NCBI RefSeq assembly: GCF_000001735.4
Contig: NC_003076.8
Coordinates: 9,548,001-9,612,000 of the forward strand
Origin: Arabidopsis thaliana
Lineage: Eukaryota; Streptophyta; Magnoliopsida; Brassicales; Brassicaceae
Direction: 5' to 3'
DNA length: 64,000 nt
In this document: positions 22,386 to 33,700 of the stretch, one piece after another
How positions within the stretch are numbered: position 1 is the first letter of the stretch
Layout: the number at the start of each line of letters is the position of its first letter
The notes under the pieces: model-generated
What the model was told of the DNA's origin: nothing
The model's database searches: none
Seen by the model: the letters and a program-made list of their open reading frames with translations, nothing else
Position numbers and translations under genes: made by a program

Positions 22386-23088
22386 CGTCTCCTGTAATTA
22401 CAAATAAATTATAAAAACATAATTACGTAATCATTCAGATGTAGACATAATTGTACCTATATTATAACTCACTAATACCATTTGTACCACCTGTCATATT
22501 GTATCTCAATAAAACACTTGTACCGCTTATACTATTATATCTCAGTTTTACCATTTGTCCCAGTTCGTCAATTCTGGGTTTCACAAATCGTAAATTTCGA
22601 TTGAATACTCACTAAATTCTCTGATTCAAAACGATAAAACAGCCCAGAATGAACAATACAACAATTTTATGTTATGAACAACTAACTCCAACAAGAAATT
22701 CACATTAATCTACAAATCAAAACGAGATCGGATTTACTTTTGCCGTTGAAGAGGAAGCTCACTTTGGGAGCAGATTATCGGCTTGGAAGCTACGACGATA
22801 TCGGAAGCTAACTCGCCGGTGAAATTAGAGCTCAAATCGCCGGCGAAATCGGAGCTCAAGTCGCCGGCGACGAAGTCGGAAAAAATCACGTCCGAAGTCG
22901 TCGGAGAGAATCGCGGGAGCAACGACCGTTTTTCTATTTTTTTTTTTACTAAATGATTTACTCTTTATTTTGAATTCTCCCTCAGTTATTCATTAAGATG
23001 TAATTACGCATGGTCGAGTGGTACTCAGAATAAATGGATGGTACTTAGAATAGATTTTCCAAAATGATGGCAGAATAGAACGTGGCTC
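22386..23088. other. MURA leader side and right end of the VANDAL element
   Basis: Holds the MURA 5' leader (minus strand) with several TTGTACC/TTGTCCC motifs at 22453-22560, and a GC-richer patch at 22790-22880 made of a repeated GTCGCCGGCGA-like unit. The inverted terminal sequence ATGGCAGAATAGAA is at 23067-23080, followed by 8 nt to the element edge. No independent gene. Confidence 0.6.
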
Positions 23089-23097
23089 TATAAATAC
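23089..23097 (+). promoter_or_regulatory. ACP5 TATA box, also right target duplication of the VANDAL element
   Basis: TATAAATAC abuts the VANDAL right end and is identical to 13917-13925. It lies 88-96 nt before the ACP5 start codon, a normal place for a TATA box with a leader of about 60 nt. Everything upstream of it is now transposon sequence. Confidence 0.75.
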
Positions 23098-23184
23098 ATA
23101 AATCCCAGCAGTGTTTGCCATCAGCTACAAAATAGTAATTCACGCTCCTTGAACAATCCGCCATCTCTCTCGATCAGATCGATA

Positions 23185-23989
23185 ATGGCGACAAGTTTCT
23201 GCTCCTCCATCTCCATGCAAGCTCCTTTCTCGGTACATCTCTCTCTTCTCCTCCTTTTTGCTAACGATACATTAATTTGCTCGTTAATATCGATTTATCA
23301 TTTGCCTCGATAACCATATTTTGATACTATCAATAAAGAGTTCATAACATCTTGATTTTTATGATCATACATTTGCAACACAAATCCCTTAGCTATGGTT
23401 GTAGAAAAACTATCCTCATTGCTTTCTTTGTCGTTGTTAATGCATGGTGAAAACAGGCTACAACAACAAGGTTCTGTCTCAACAAACAGGCTACGATTTT
23501 CAACAATGAAAAGACTAATAATCTCTCCTTCAGCCTACGACGTTTGATGCCTGCTCGTCTCGCAGTTTCTTGTGCAGTATGTTGATTTAACTCTATATTT
23601 CTTCGACTTTCTTGAGGCTGTTTGAATATATTTGGTAATGTGGTATATATGTGGTTTAAGGTCAAGCAAGAGACAGTAGAGAAAGTGTCTGAGATTGTCA
23701 AGAAGCAATTGTCGCTCACCGATGATCAAAAAGTCACTGCCGGAACTAAATTTACCGAGCTTGGAGCTGATTCTCTCGACACGGTAAATATCATCTCATT
23801 GTATTGTATCTCAGAGCTCATTGGACATCATCATCAACAAATTCTGCTTTCTTTTTGCAGGTTGAGATAGTGATGGGTTTGGAGGAAGAGTTCGGGATAA
23901 CAATGGCGGAAGAGAGAGCAAAGGAGATTGCAACAGTCCAACAGGCTGCTGAACTCATTGAAGAACTCGTCCAAGAGAAGACTGCTTAG
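23185..23989 (+). CDS. ACP5: plastid acyl carrier protein 5
   Basis: ACP carries the growing acyl chain on a 4'-phosphopantetheine arm in plastid fatty-acid synthesis. Exons 23185-23232, 23457-23576, 23661-23783 and 23861-23989 sum to 420 nt, 139 residues. The first 55 or so residues are Ser/Thr/Arg-rich with few acids, a chloroplast transit peptide. The mature part starts near [17 protein letters not shown] and has the phosphopantetheine site GADSLDT with Ser94, followed by the acidic helix [13 protein letters not shown]. Four short exons with the first intron inside the transit peptide is the usual plant ACP layout. Its promoter is interrupted by the VANDAL insertion at the TATA box. It is convergent with CAND8, with 343 bp between the stop codons. 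Confidence 0.95.
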
Positions 23990-24332
23990 TTAAGGAAACA
24001 ACCAAAGGCTTTTGTCTTTTGTTATTGCCGTTTGCTCAATTGTGTCATGCTTTGTTGTATGTCTTAATTTGCCCTAGTGGTTTATTATGTCAATCTTTAG
24101 ACTACTACAAAACTTTCTTTTAGATTATCAGCTTAAGGAACAAAGAGATTCACAAGACATTTTGGATTTATAAAAGAGAAAGAAACATGAGGAAAAAGTA
24201 CAGACATACAAAAGACTAGACCCTAAAATGTAACCCGCCAAAGCCGGAAAAAGCAGCCATGACTTCTAGGAGATCCTACCCAACGTGTATTTACAGATTG
24301 AGAAAATGAGGAAGATGTTTGTTACCCTAGTC
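23990..24332. other. convergent 3' UTRs of ACP5 and CAND8
   Basis: A 343-bp spacer between two facing stop codons. It must hold both 3' UTRs and polyadenylation signals. I see no other feature. Confidence 0.6.
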
Positions 24333-26075
24333 CTATTCCCAATCAGAGTCGAAAAATCCAGCATCCTTCATCTCTGAGTAGTATACATTCTCCAAGTTCA
24401 AATCTTCTTCCTGCAGCAAACCCATTTGCATTTTAGAGAGAGTGAGAGAGTCAGTGAGAGAAGATGAATGATGATGATTACCTGGAAAAAGTCTGCGAGG
24501 AACGTTATGTAAAGAAGAGGAAGGTATAATGCGTGGTAGCAAACACTCATGATCCCATATAACCTGCAAGTATTTTGAGTTAAAAGGCAGATACAAGCTG
24601 AACATAAGACAATATTCTCTGTTGGGATGGTTTCAGATAAGAGTTACCAGAAACCAAAATGCGCGTTGTTTGCGGTAAACGCAGATGCAACTAGGTAAAG
24701 GCTGTATAAGGCGAACATGATGATTATGTAGTTGTAGAATGCAGGCCTTGCTGTTAGAAACAAGAAGACATGAATGATGATAAATAGAAAGAAACCAGTG
24801 GAGGCTATTATGGGAAGATAGAAGCGTCTGATCAACTTACCAGGCAATTTTTCTCTCCACCTAGAGTTGTACATCAAGAACACCATCCCATAAACGCCAG
24901 TGAGTAGAAGCTTATGAATGATCCATAAGCCCCATTTGAACGTTTTTCCATTTTCATTGTTGTCAATAAACAATGGCACTCCAAATCCAAAGAGAAAAAT
25001 TGCCTGAATGAAGGTAAAACCCGTAAGGACTACAGAAATGGTAAGGCCTAATTCATATCAGAAAGTTTGGCAAAAGCAAAAGGAAGATCCTAAACTTGTC
25101 ATTTCACCATATCTAAGATTTGTTCAGAAATGAGAAGGTATAAGAGTAGACAAAGTAGAGATACCTTGAGAAGCAAATCAAGAGCAACAATAAAACCCGA
25201 GATTAGGAACGTTCTAGTTAATGCTTCTGCACCGCTTGCATAGTTTCCTTGGAAGAGAAAAGCCACCAAGCTTACTTCCAGAAACAACATTCCAGATGTT
25301 GTGAACAAAGTTAACAGATTCCAAACAACTTCTTTCCCAGGAGTACATTCCCAACCCTATAATCAAATCCGGAAACATGATAATCAAATCAAAAGCTAAC
25401 CTAGGAATATGTAAATAGATACAAGGATCACTAGCTCATTTCCATAAACCGTGATTACAATTATGATCTTCCTAACAACCCACATCTTATACCAATACAG
25501 TAACATTAAATACTTACTTCTGACCAAATTCAAGTTTCACCAACCTAGAATAGTCTTTAATATGCTCATTCATCAACAAAGTTGTCATCTTTCTGAAACA
25601 TTCATTCATTACTCAATAACCTATCCAGAAACACTAAATACTATGATTTCATTCCTAACCTTATGACCAAAAAGTTTCTAATTTGAGTTTCACAGAACCT
25701 AGAAATAGTCTTAAAATACTCATCATTCAATCAAAGTTTTGATCTTTCTTAAAAAAATCTTTGTAATTCAATCAAAGTTGTGATATTTTATTAACAAACC
25801 TGGAGACAGCACCAAGCAAGATTGAGCAAGCTAACAAGCCAAAGACAACCATAATAAGCAATCATGATATAAGATCTCCGATTCGAGAGTTTAGACAGAC
25901 TCTTCTTCGCTTCGTAAGCTAAGTAAGCGACGAAGAAGAGAGAAGCCGCAACGAGAACCGTGTTATGTAAGAATCCATGGCACTTATCGACCCATCTATA
26001 TCCATTGGCTGTCGAATTAGGGTTTAGCGGTGAAATCAGAAATGGTGACTCTGCAATTTCGTCGAGAACTCGCAT
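24333..26075 (-). CDS. CAND8: CAND8, TPRA40-family seven-helix membrane protein
   Basis: Exons on the minus strand: 26075-25800, 25356-25165, 25003-24841, 24750-24648, 24563-24482, 24410-24333. They sum to 894 nt, 297 residues. Seven hydrophobic segments can be counted, from about residue 35 (LHNTVLVAASLFFVAYLAY) to about residue 265, with an acidic, Tyr-rich C-terminal tail. The family is the conserved transmembrane protein TPRA1/TPRA40; in Arabidopsis I recall this locus (At5g27210) as candidate G-protein-coupled receptor 8. Ligand and biochemical activity are not known to me. Frame and splice sites are intact. Its promoter side faces the pogo-type relic, which starts 244 bp upstream of the ATG. 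Confidence 0.88.
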
Positions 26076-26318
26076 TTCATCAATGGTTACGAATCAGATA
26101 ACAGAGCTAGAGCAAGGAGGAGCGAAACTGGATTTTGGAAACCTAATAAATTTGGTTTCTGACCAAATCCAAACATTGAGGTTGAAATTAGTAAATATAA
26201 GATAGTTTTGGACCTTAATGTAAATTAAACGAAGGACCTCTTCTTCTCAACAGTTTTCCGAGAAACCACTAACTAATTATTGTCTTAAAAAGACCCTCAA
26301 CCACTTAAATTGAAATTA

Positions 26319-27008
26319 CAGTAGAAACTCTATAAATTAATATTCGATAAATTAATAAATATGATAAATTAATATATTATGTCGGTTCCAATTCGGACCA
26401 ATGTAAAAATTGACCAAAATCGATAAGATAATAAGATAATAATTTTCTTGAAATCTCTATGTCAAAATATGGTCCAGTAATATCATAAATTAATAATTAC
26501 TAATCTTAAACATACTTTTAAAAATAATCTAGTATAATATGACTTTCGTTATATTTGTCTTTTCTTAAAATTTGAATCTCTTTGAAGTTCATCTCTAATT
26601 TTTTTTATTGCATCAAAAACTCTTGGTGTTGTCTTTTCGATATACATACAAAAGTTATGAAGAGTTCTAGACGCGATAATTGCTTCCTTACGTGTCACTA
26701 TTTCAGAAAGTTTCACATTATCGTCTTCAAGTTCTTCACCAACATTATAGACAGAAATCATAATTTCTTCTAAAAACTCTGAATTTTTAAGTATGCTTCA
26801 TTTGCACCTAGATATTCGAGTTGTCTATTGACATTTATTCTATTTTGAAAGAAAATAGTGTTGTATTTTGCTTAAATATTTCTATAAATTGATAAATATT
26901 AATTTATCCTATAAAATAATATTTATTAATTTATAGGATAAATTAATATCACTATAAATTAATAAAATTTCATGATCCCAATATTATTCATTTATAGAGT
27001 TTCTACTG
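26319..27008 (-). mobile_element. pogo/Emigrant-type (Tc1/mariner) deletion derivative, 690 bp
   Basis: Perfect terminal inverted repeats CAGTAGAAACTCTATAAAT at 26319-26337 and, inverted, at 26990-27008, flanked by TA on both sides (26317-26318 and 27009-27010). This end sequence and TA duplication are those of the plant pogo-like Lemi1/Emigrant group. The minus strand keeps an open stretch (26549-26761, about 70 codons; LHNFCMYIEKTTPRVFDAIK) that looks like the C-terminal end of a pogo-type transposase. The catalytic part is gone, so the copy is non-autonomous. Confidence 0.85.
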
Positions 27009-28257
27009 TAGCTGATATTTGAAATCTCAGATTTATACACATGTTATAGTTGTTAAATTCACTTCATATACTATAGCTGCTAATTATATTTATATTAAAA
27101 AAAAACAATGAAATCAAAACTTGGATATACAACAGTGAATAAATATTTTTGTAACATGCTAAATCAAGCCTTGAACAGTAGGGGTCGGATGTTGACTGGT
27201 AGCAATTCTGCGGAGTAAACAAGACATTGAGGAGTACGCAACAAGTGACTTGAGATGCAAGTAACATGGAATATGTGATTGCATACTGTTTTGTAAGAAA
27301 AAACTCCTCTTCTTTGGGATAACCTTTTTCACAAAGAAAGCACAATTCTCTACCCCGGTAACCATCTACGAGTTTCTTCGTGGTTGGACTTTGGAGCTAT
27401 TAGCCGTACAAATGTATCTCCAACGGCATCTTTTACATCCAACATAGTGTCTGCGAGTCTTAACACATTCATATGAGCTTCATGATATGTGAGGTAAGAA
27501 GATTCATGTAGTAACCATAAATTTAACGAGATAAAGAGTTTTGGTCTTGTGCGATAATGGTGTTTTACATGAATGGATTCAAGGGAAGTTGATGTGTCAT
27601 CTTCTTATTAAGGTCTATTTAGCTATATGTGGACGAAAGAGATGTCTCGATCAAAATGGTTTCTCTTCGTTGAACATGGATCACATGATTATGCATCTTT
27701 GATTGTTGTTTCCTTTTACAAGACATTCTCCTCTTTTTTTTCGTTCTATGTTTTAAGAACCGGCTTATATATTAACGAGTCACAAGACTCACAACTGAGT
27801 TGTGCATGTGAACCAAGTGGTAGAAGACTTTTTTTGTTCCAAAAGTAAAAGCAAACAAAATCATCCAATAATTGACTTAAATCTCAAACAGGTCAATTAC
27901 ATCCACGTGATATGTTCTTGGTACTTAAGTTTTCAATGAAAAGGATTTGGCACATCCTGCCAAGCTAACATTTTTTGTCTGTCTTTTTCAATTTTCAGTT
28001 TTCATTTTTTCATGTAAAAGATATGTCTCGTGAGTTTTCAGTTTTCATGTAAATGATTTGGCACATTCTCCAAGCAAAATTTTTCATTCCCTTTTCATTT
28101 TTCATTTCTTTTTTCATGTGAATGGTGTGTCAAAAAAAATTGCAGTAGTAAAACCATAAACAAGTAATAATTTTTGTAACTGATTTAAATACATAGTATG
28201 ATATTATGTTATTAAATCAATTTTTAAGATGATATTTGTGAAAAAGAGAAACACGAC

Positions 28258-28294
28258 GTGAATGATTTTTTTTTTTTTTCATGGAGTGAATGAT
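28258..28294 (-). mobile_element. ultrashort poly(T) insertion with 9-bp target duplication
   Basis: GTGAATGAT at 28258-28266 and 28286-28294 flank a 19-bp insert of about 14 T plus CATGGA. On the minus strand the insert ends in poly(A), as a LINE or SINE 3' end would. Confidence 0.55.
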
Positions 28295-29612
28295 AGTACA
28301 TTATTTACTACTTAAAAAAAAATGTGATAATAAATAAACTTCTTTACTAATTTGTTATCTGTCATTTTTGCAAATAAATAACCAACATATGTTCATTTAC
28401 TGCATGTACTCATAATAAAAACTCTTTAGACTAGAAATATTTTGGTGTTGTTGACAAAAATAGAAATATTTCGATGTATTATATGTTTGAGGAAAAAAAA
28501 GAGTTGGAATTAGCTAGCAACATATTCCATTGCTTTCTCCTATCCATATCAAATTCAGAGCCAATAAGAATCTCACTTTTTTAACAGCAAGAACCATATG
28601 CTTGAACAAGACATACATGTTTATCTATCAAAGCTTAAGGGCTTGAAAACTAATTCATAGTAGAGAAGTCTCATTTTGATCAAAATGTATGCAAAGAATC
28701 TCATTTTGATCAAAACTTATAGTACTTTCAACTTGTTAAATATTTGGATCCTTTGGGCAAACATTATTTTTGCTAATAACATCTACTCTCATTTTTTTCT
28801 GAGCAATTACTTTTCGTTTCTTAAATCTTCATCACTTCCACAATTTGGCATTTGTGATGATTTAATCACCTCCAGGTCCTCCATTGATTCCAATTTGGCA
28901 TTTTTGATGTATCGCTATACAATTTTTCATTTTATATAACAAGATGGATCGTTGGTAAAGATTATCCCAAAAAACTAACTTCTATATTTTTTACTTAGAT
29001 TTTTTGGTTAATTCATAATCTCTTCATATTTTTTATTTATTTATTTTTGTCAAAAATACCATTAAATTAAGTTAGATAATTTCTCCAGATCAAACATCTA
29101 GAATATATTAGTTTAGTCTCCTCTCCATCATCAAAATTCGAATTGTAACTTTGAATTGATTGCATCAATGGTGTTTCTTTTACGGTAACTATCAGATAAT
29201 AGTTAAGAAAATAAAGAGTTAATTGAAAACTATATCTATTTGTAAGGCATTGTAAATAAATTGCCACCTTAAGTATGATAAACGACAAGTTAGACGTGAA
29301 TTTATGCGTAACTAGGAGAGAACCCCTATGCTCGTGAATTTGTTAATATATATCAATCACTCTGCTTGCATTTTCTTGTACATATTTTTATGTTATTTCG
29401 TTTTCTTTATGGTCTTAGTGTTTCTCTTCCATCTTAGTGTATTTCAATCGTATCTTAGGAATGAAAATCAACTTCAATGAACAACTAAAAGTGGTTCTTT
29501 TAGCAGTATAGAAAAATGGTAAGCCATAAATGATTAGAAAAGATGTAACAGTACAAAATAAAAGTTAACTTTAGTGGTTATGGGCGTTATTGTGTGTACC
29601 AATCAAAACCAT

Positions 29613-29652
29613 AACTATTTGCATTTTTTTTTTTGACAAAGAACTATTTGCA
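29613..29652 (-). mobile_element. ultrashort poly(T) insertion with 11-bp target duplication
   Basis: AACTATTTGCA at 29613-29623 and 29642-29652 flank an 18-bp insert, T-run plus GACAAAG. On the minus strand it reads CTTTGTC followed by poly(A), like the last bases of a non-LTR element. Confidence 0.65.
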
Positions 29653-30756
29653 ACTATTACTCATTAGTCTCTACTTTGAACTTTTGTTTTGTTGATATAT
29701 AATTGAAAACAAAGAAAAATTTGAAGGGATTGTTGTTGATGTCGCCATTTTTTTTCGAAATATTTTGAAATAGGTATTTTACTAAAATTTGACGGATATA
29801 TTATTTTTAAAAATGTTTGTATTTAAGATTTTTTTGTAAAAATATATATTTTATATAAAATATTAAATCCTAAAAATAACTGAGTAAACCCAAACATAAC
29901 GAATAAAAGGTATGTTAAATCACATTTTTGTAACGAGAAAAAGGACAAAATCCACAAACTATTCTAAAGAAGGCAAAATCCAAAAAATATCATCCAAAAA
30001 AGACAAATTCATAATTGATTCAAACTTGAAAGCTAAATGTTGAACATTGACATAATGCTCTTGATTTGACATTCAGAAAGACAAAGCATGTTATCCCATA
30101 TGACATGTCAGAACAAAAAGTAATACTATGTTTTTTTTACTTAGACTCCAAGAGAACAAAATAATTAGTTTTCTAAATTACTATATTAAACGAAATAGTA
30201 ATGATTAGCAAAGATTTGGTAGTTAAAATTGGAACCGAACGAATTTAAGCAGAGATTTATCTGTGTTTTAACCACATTTTCGCCAGTAATTAAATAAAGA
30301 TATTAATTTAACGAAAATTGAAAACAAGTCTCTGTCAAAAGCTGCGAAATAAGGAAGACACACCGTTGAAGCACTCGTCGTACAAAGGTTCCTTTTTTCT
30401 TTTTTCTTCTCCTTCGCTTTAGGGTTTGATTCTTCCTTCTCCACCACTCCTTAATTTCTGCCAATTGCGAAAAAGAACCTGTCTTTCTCGTCTTGTTGTT
30501 TCAAAACCCTAATTTTCTTACTGTTTTCTCTGTTCAGTCTCTGGTTCTGTACGGAGACGACAAAGGTACTGTTTTTCTTTTTTGTTTTTTTCTGTTACTT
30601 TCTTTGGTCTTTCTCTGTTTGTGGGTTTTCTCCGGCTTGGAATTTGTAAAAAGGAGAAAGCTTTATCGATTTAAAAGGTGATTAACTGATTTTGCTTTGT
30701 TGGGTTTGTCTCTTTTATAGACTCTCTGTTCCGTGGAGTTGAAGAAATTGAACGGA

Positions 30757-33700
30757 ATGGAGGAAATTAAGTTGGAAAACGAGATAAGGCTTTGTGATGT
30801 GAAGGCAAATAATATTCGTAAGACAATGGATATGATTAAGTCTCAAGCCTCTGATGTACTTATCTTGAATCTCCAATGGTGTGATTTTGAGGAACATCTG
30901 AAATCAGCGAGTGAGAAGTTAGAGTTGAGGTTTAGGGAACTAGTGTTGAAGGAGGTTGAGTTACAGAATCGAAGCTTTGCTCTTGAAGAAAGGGCTAAAG
31001 TGGTTGAAGCAGCGGAAGCTGAGATGGGTGATTTAGAAATGAAAGCTAGTGGTTTTAGGAGTGAAGTTGAAGAGAAAAGAGAGGAATTGGGTTGTCTTAG
31101 GAAGTCTTTGGAAGAGTGTAGTGTAGAGGAAAGGTCAAAGAGAGGTCAACTTAGTGAGATTGTGGAGTTGTTGAGAAAGAGTCAGGTTGATCTTGATTTG
31201 AAGGGGGAAGAGTTAAGACAGATGGTGACTCATCTTGAGAGATATCGCGTTGAGGTTAAGGAAGAGAAGGAGCATTTGCGTAGGACTGACAATGGCAGGA
31301 GAGAGTTGGAAGAAGAGATAGAGAGAAAGACGAAAGATCTCACATTGGTTATGAATAAAATTGTTGATTGTGATAAGCGGATTGAGACACGGTCCTTGGA
31401 ACTTATAAAGACTCAGGGTGAAGTTGAATTAAAAGAGAAGCAGTTAGACCAGATGAAGATTGATCTTGAGAAATATTGTGTTGATGTCAACGCAGAGAAG
31501 AAGAATTTGGGTAGGACTCAAACTCACAGGAGAAAATTGGAAGAGGAAATAGAGAGAAAGACTAAAGATCTCACATTGGTTATGGATAAAATTGCAGAAT
31601 GTGAGAAGCTGTTTGAGAGACGGTCCTTAGAACTAATAAAGACTCAGGGTGAGGTGGAATTGAAGGGGAAACAATTAGAGCAGATGGATATTGATCTTGA
31701 GAGGCATCGTGGTGAGGTCAACGTAGTGATGGAGCATCTGGAAAAGAGTCAAACTCGCAGTAGAGAATTGGCAGAGGAAATAGAAAGAAAGAGGAAAGAG
31801 CTTACAGCGGTTCTCGATAAAACTGCAGAGTATGGGAAGACGATTGAGTTGGTGGAAGAAGAACTAGCTTTGCAGCAGAAGCTGCTTGATATACGGTCCT
31901 CGGAACTTGTTTCTAAAAAGAAAGAGTTGGACGGACTTAGTTTGGACCTTGAGTTGGTTAACTCACTAAATAACGAGTTGAAGGAGACAGTTCAACGGAT
32001 TGAATCAAAAGGTAAGGAGTTGGAGGACATGGAAAGGCTGATTCAGGAACGGAGTGGTCACAATGAATCAATCAAGTTACTACTCGAGGAACACAGTGAA
32101 GAACTTGCTATTAAAGAAGAGAGACACAATGAGATAGCGGAGGCTGTTCGTAAACTATCCTTGGAGATTGTCTCTAAAGAGAAAACTATCCAGCAACTCT
32201 CTGAGAAACAACATTCAAAACAGACAAAACTGGATTCGACAGAAAAATGTTTAGAAGAAACCACTGCAGAATTGGTTTCAAAGGAAAATGAACTTTGCTC
32301 TGTGAAAGATACATATCGAGAGTGCCTCCAAAACTGGGAAATCAAAGAGAAGGAGTTAAAGTCCTTCCAAGAAGAGGTTAAAAAGATTCAAGACAGCTTG
32401 AAAGACTTTCAATCTAAAGAGGCGGAGCTTGTCAAATTAAAAGAATCATTGACGGAACATGAGAAAGAACTTGGACTGAAGAAGAAGCAAATTCATGTTC
32501 GCTCAGAAAAGATTGAATTGAAAGATAAGAAGCTTGATGCTCGGGAGGAAAGGTTGGATAAAAAAGATGAGCAACTGAAATCCGCAGAACAAAAGTTGGC
32601 TAAATGTGTTAAGGAATATGAGCTGAATGCAAAGAAATTGGCCAGCTTTTGTCAACAAAACAACCCGGATCAACAAGTTGACTTGGTGCGAGACGCTAGT
32701 GTATGTGACGAGAAAACTTTGCAGTTACTCTTACGTGGGCATCTGAAGAAATGTGATCAGCTTCACCTCGATGTTCTGCGTGCTCTAAAAGCATCTTCTG
32801 ACCCGGCAAAGCTTGTGTTAAACACAATACAACGTCTTCACGAAAAGATGGCAGTAACAAAGCTTGATCCAGATAGTGTAAGAAGGGGTAGTATTTGCTT
32901 GCTGGAATGTTTAATGGATATGTCACCAGAGCCCAAGACTGAAGTACAAGTAGAAGCTATCAAATCAGTCACTGAATGGAAGAACACAACATTGGTTAAG
33001 GCAGAGAATCCAGTGGAGGTTTTGGGTTTTCTCCACTTTCTATCTGCATTCAGTTTGGCCTACACTTTTGATGCCGACAAAGTCCAAAATCTGTTTGATG
33101 CCGCCTTTCTTCGCCAATACGCTCCGAGTCTATGTGAGGCTCTAGGAGTATCATCTCTAGCACCTGGTAAGTTTTCTCAGTAAAAAGATTCAGTTATTCC
33201 CTCGTCTCTTTCTCTTCAAGTGGCATAAAGATTCTTTTCATAATTTTTTTTTGTTCTGCCATTTAAAGTTTCATTTAAACCCGGATCCCATATAGTCTAG
33301 ATTTCTAATTCTGCTATAAGCAAACCAATACTAAAATTGTAGACCGTTAAGAAATAACAGTCAAGTTCTACTATATAGTCTTGTGATGCTTATTGAAGTT
33401 TTTTTTCTCTTCCCAGTCAACAATGTACTATCATTGGACGATAAGCCTGAACAGCAGCCCCCTGAAGCACCAATCATAAATAGCAGTGATTCTCGCAGCA
33501 CGAATGTCCAAGAAACCATAGCATCATCTCATTTGGGTAATGTAGATGTTCTTTTGGACCCTGAGGGCTCAACTTCCTTTTCACCCAATGAGGTCTTTAC
33601 TGGACTTCAAGGTATGATAGATCCAGCCTCGTATGTTCTAAATGTTGTCAACGATGAACTCTTGGGTGCTCAACAGAGAGGAGAGTTGGGTTTAGCAGAG

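Larger units (their letters stand above)
13926..23088. mobile_element. VANDAL-type MULE (Mutator-like element), 9163 bp
   Basis: Both ends begin with G, carry 8 non-matching nt, then TTCTATTCTGCCAT (13934-13947; inverse at 23067-23080), and are flanked by the 9-bp repeat TATAAATAC. Long TIRs are absent, as in VANDAL elements. A second copy of the end motif sits at 13963-13976. Inside are a DUF1985 gene (+), a GRF zinc-finger gene (-) and a MURA transposase (-), the three-gene content typical of Arabidopsis VANDALs. Non-coding parts are dense in a GTACAA-type motif and in tandem repeats. The transposase has two in-frame stops and the DUF1985 gene at least one, so the copy is probably not autonomous now, though the ends and target duplication are perfect. 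Confidence 0.9.
27009..30560. other. intergenic, AT-rich, with relics
   Basis: No supported gene. Around 27160-27480 (minus) conceptual translation gives a coding-like stretch (LADTMLDVKDAVGDTFVRL) broken by stops; I cannot name the family. Repeats: a direct repeat of a GATTTGGCACATYCT phrase at about 27945 and 28054; TCTCATTTTGATCAAAA at 28669-28685 and 28697-28713; two ultrashort poly(T) insertions with target duplications at 28258-28294 and 29613-29652. The last 200 bp carry the pyrimidine-rich leader of the FRIGIDA-like gene, with an intron donor at about 30564. Confidence 0.5.

Noticed and set aside
27064..27365. Possible small gene on the minus strand downstream of the pogo relic
   Set aside because: Conceptual protein is broken by stops, shows no known domain and has no splice solution; kept only as a possible fragment in the intergenic note.
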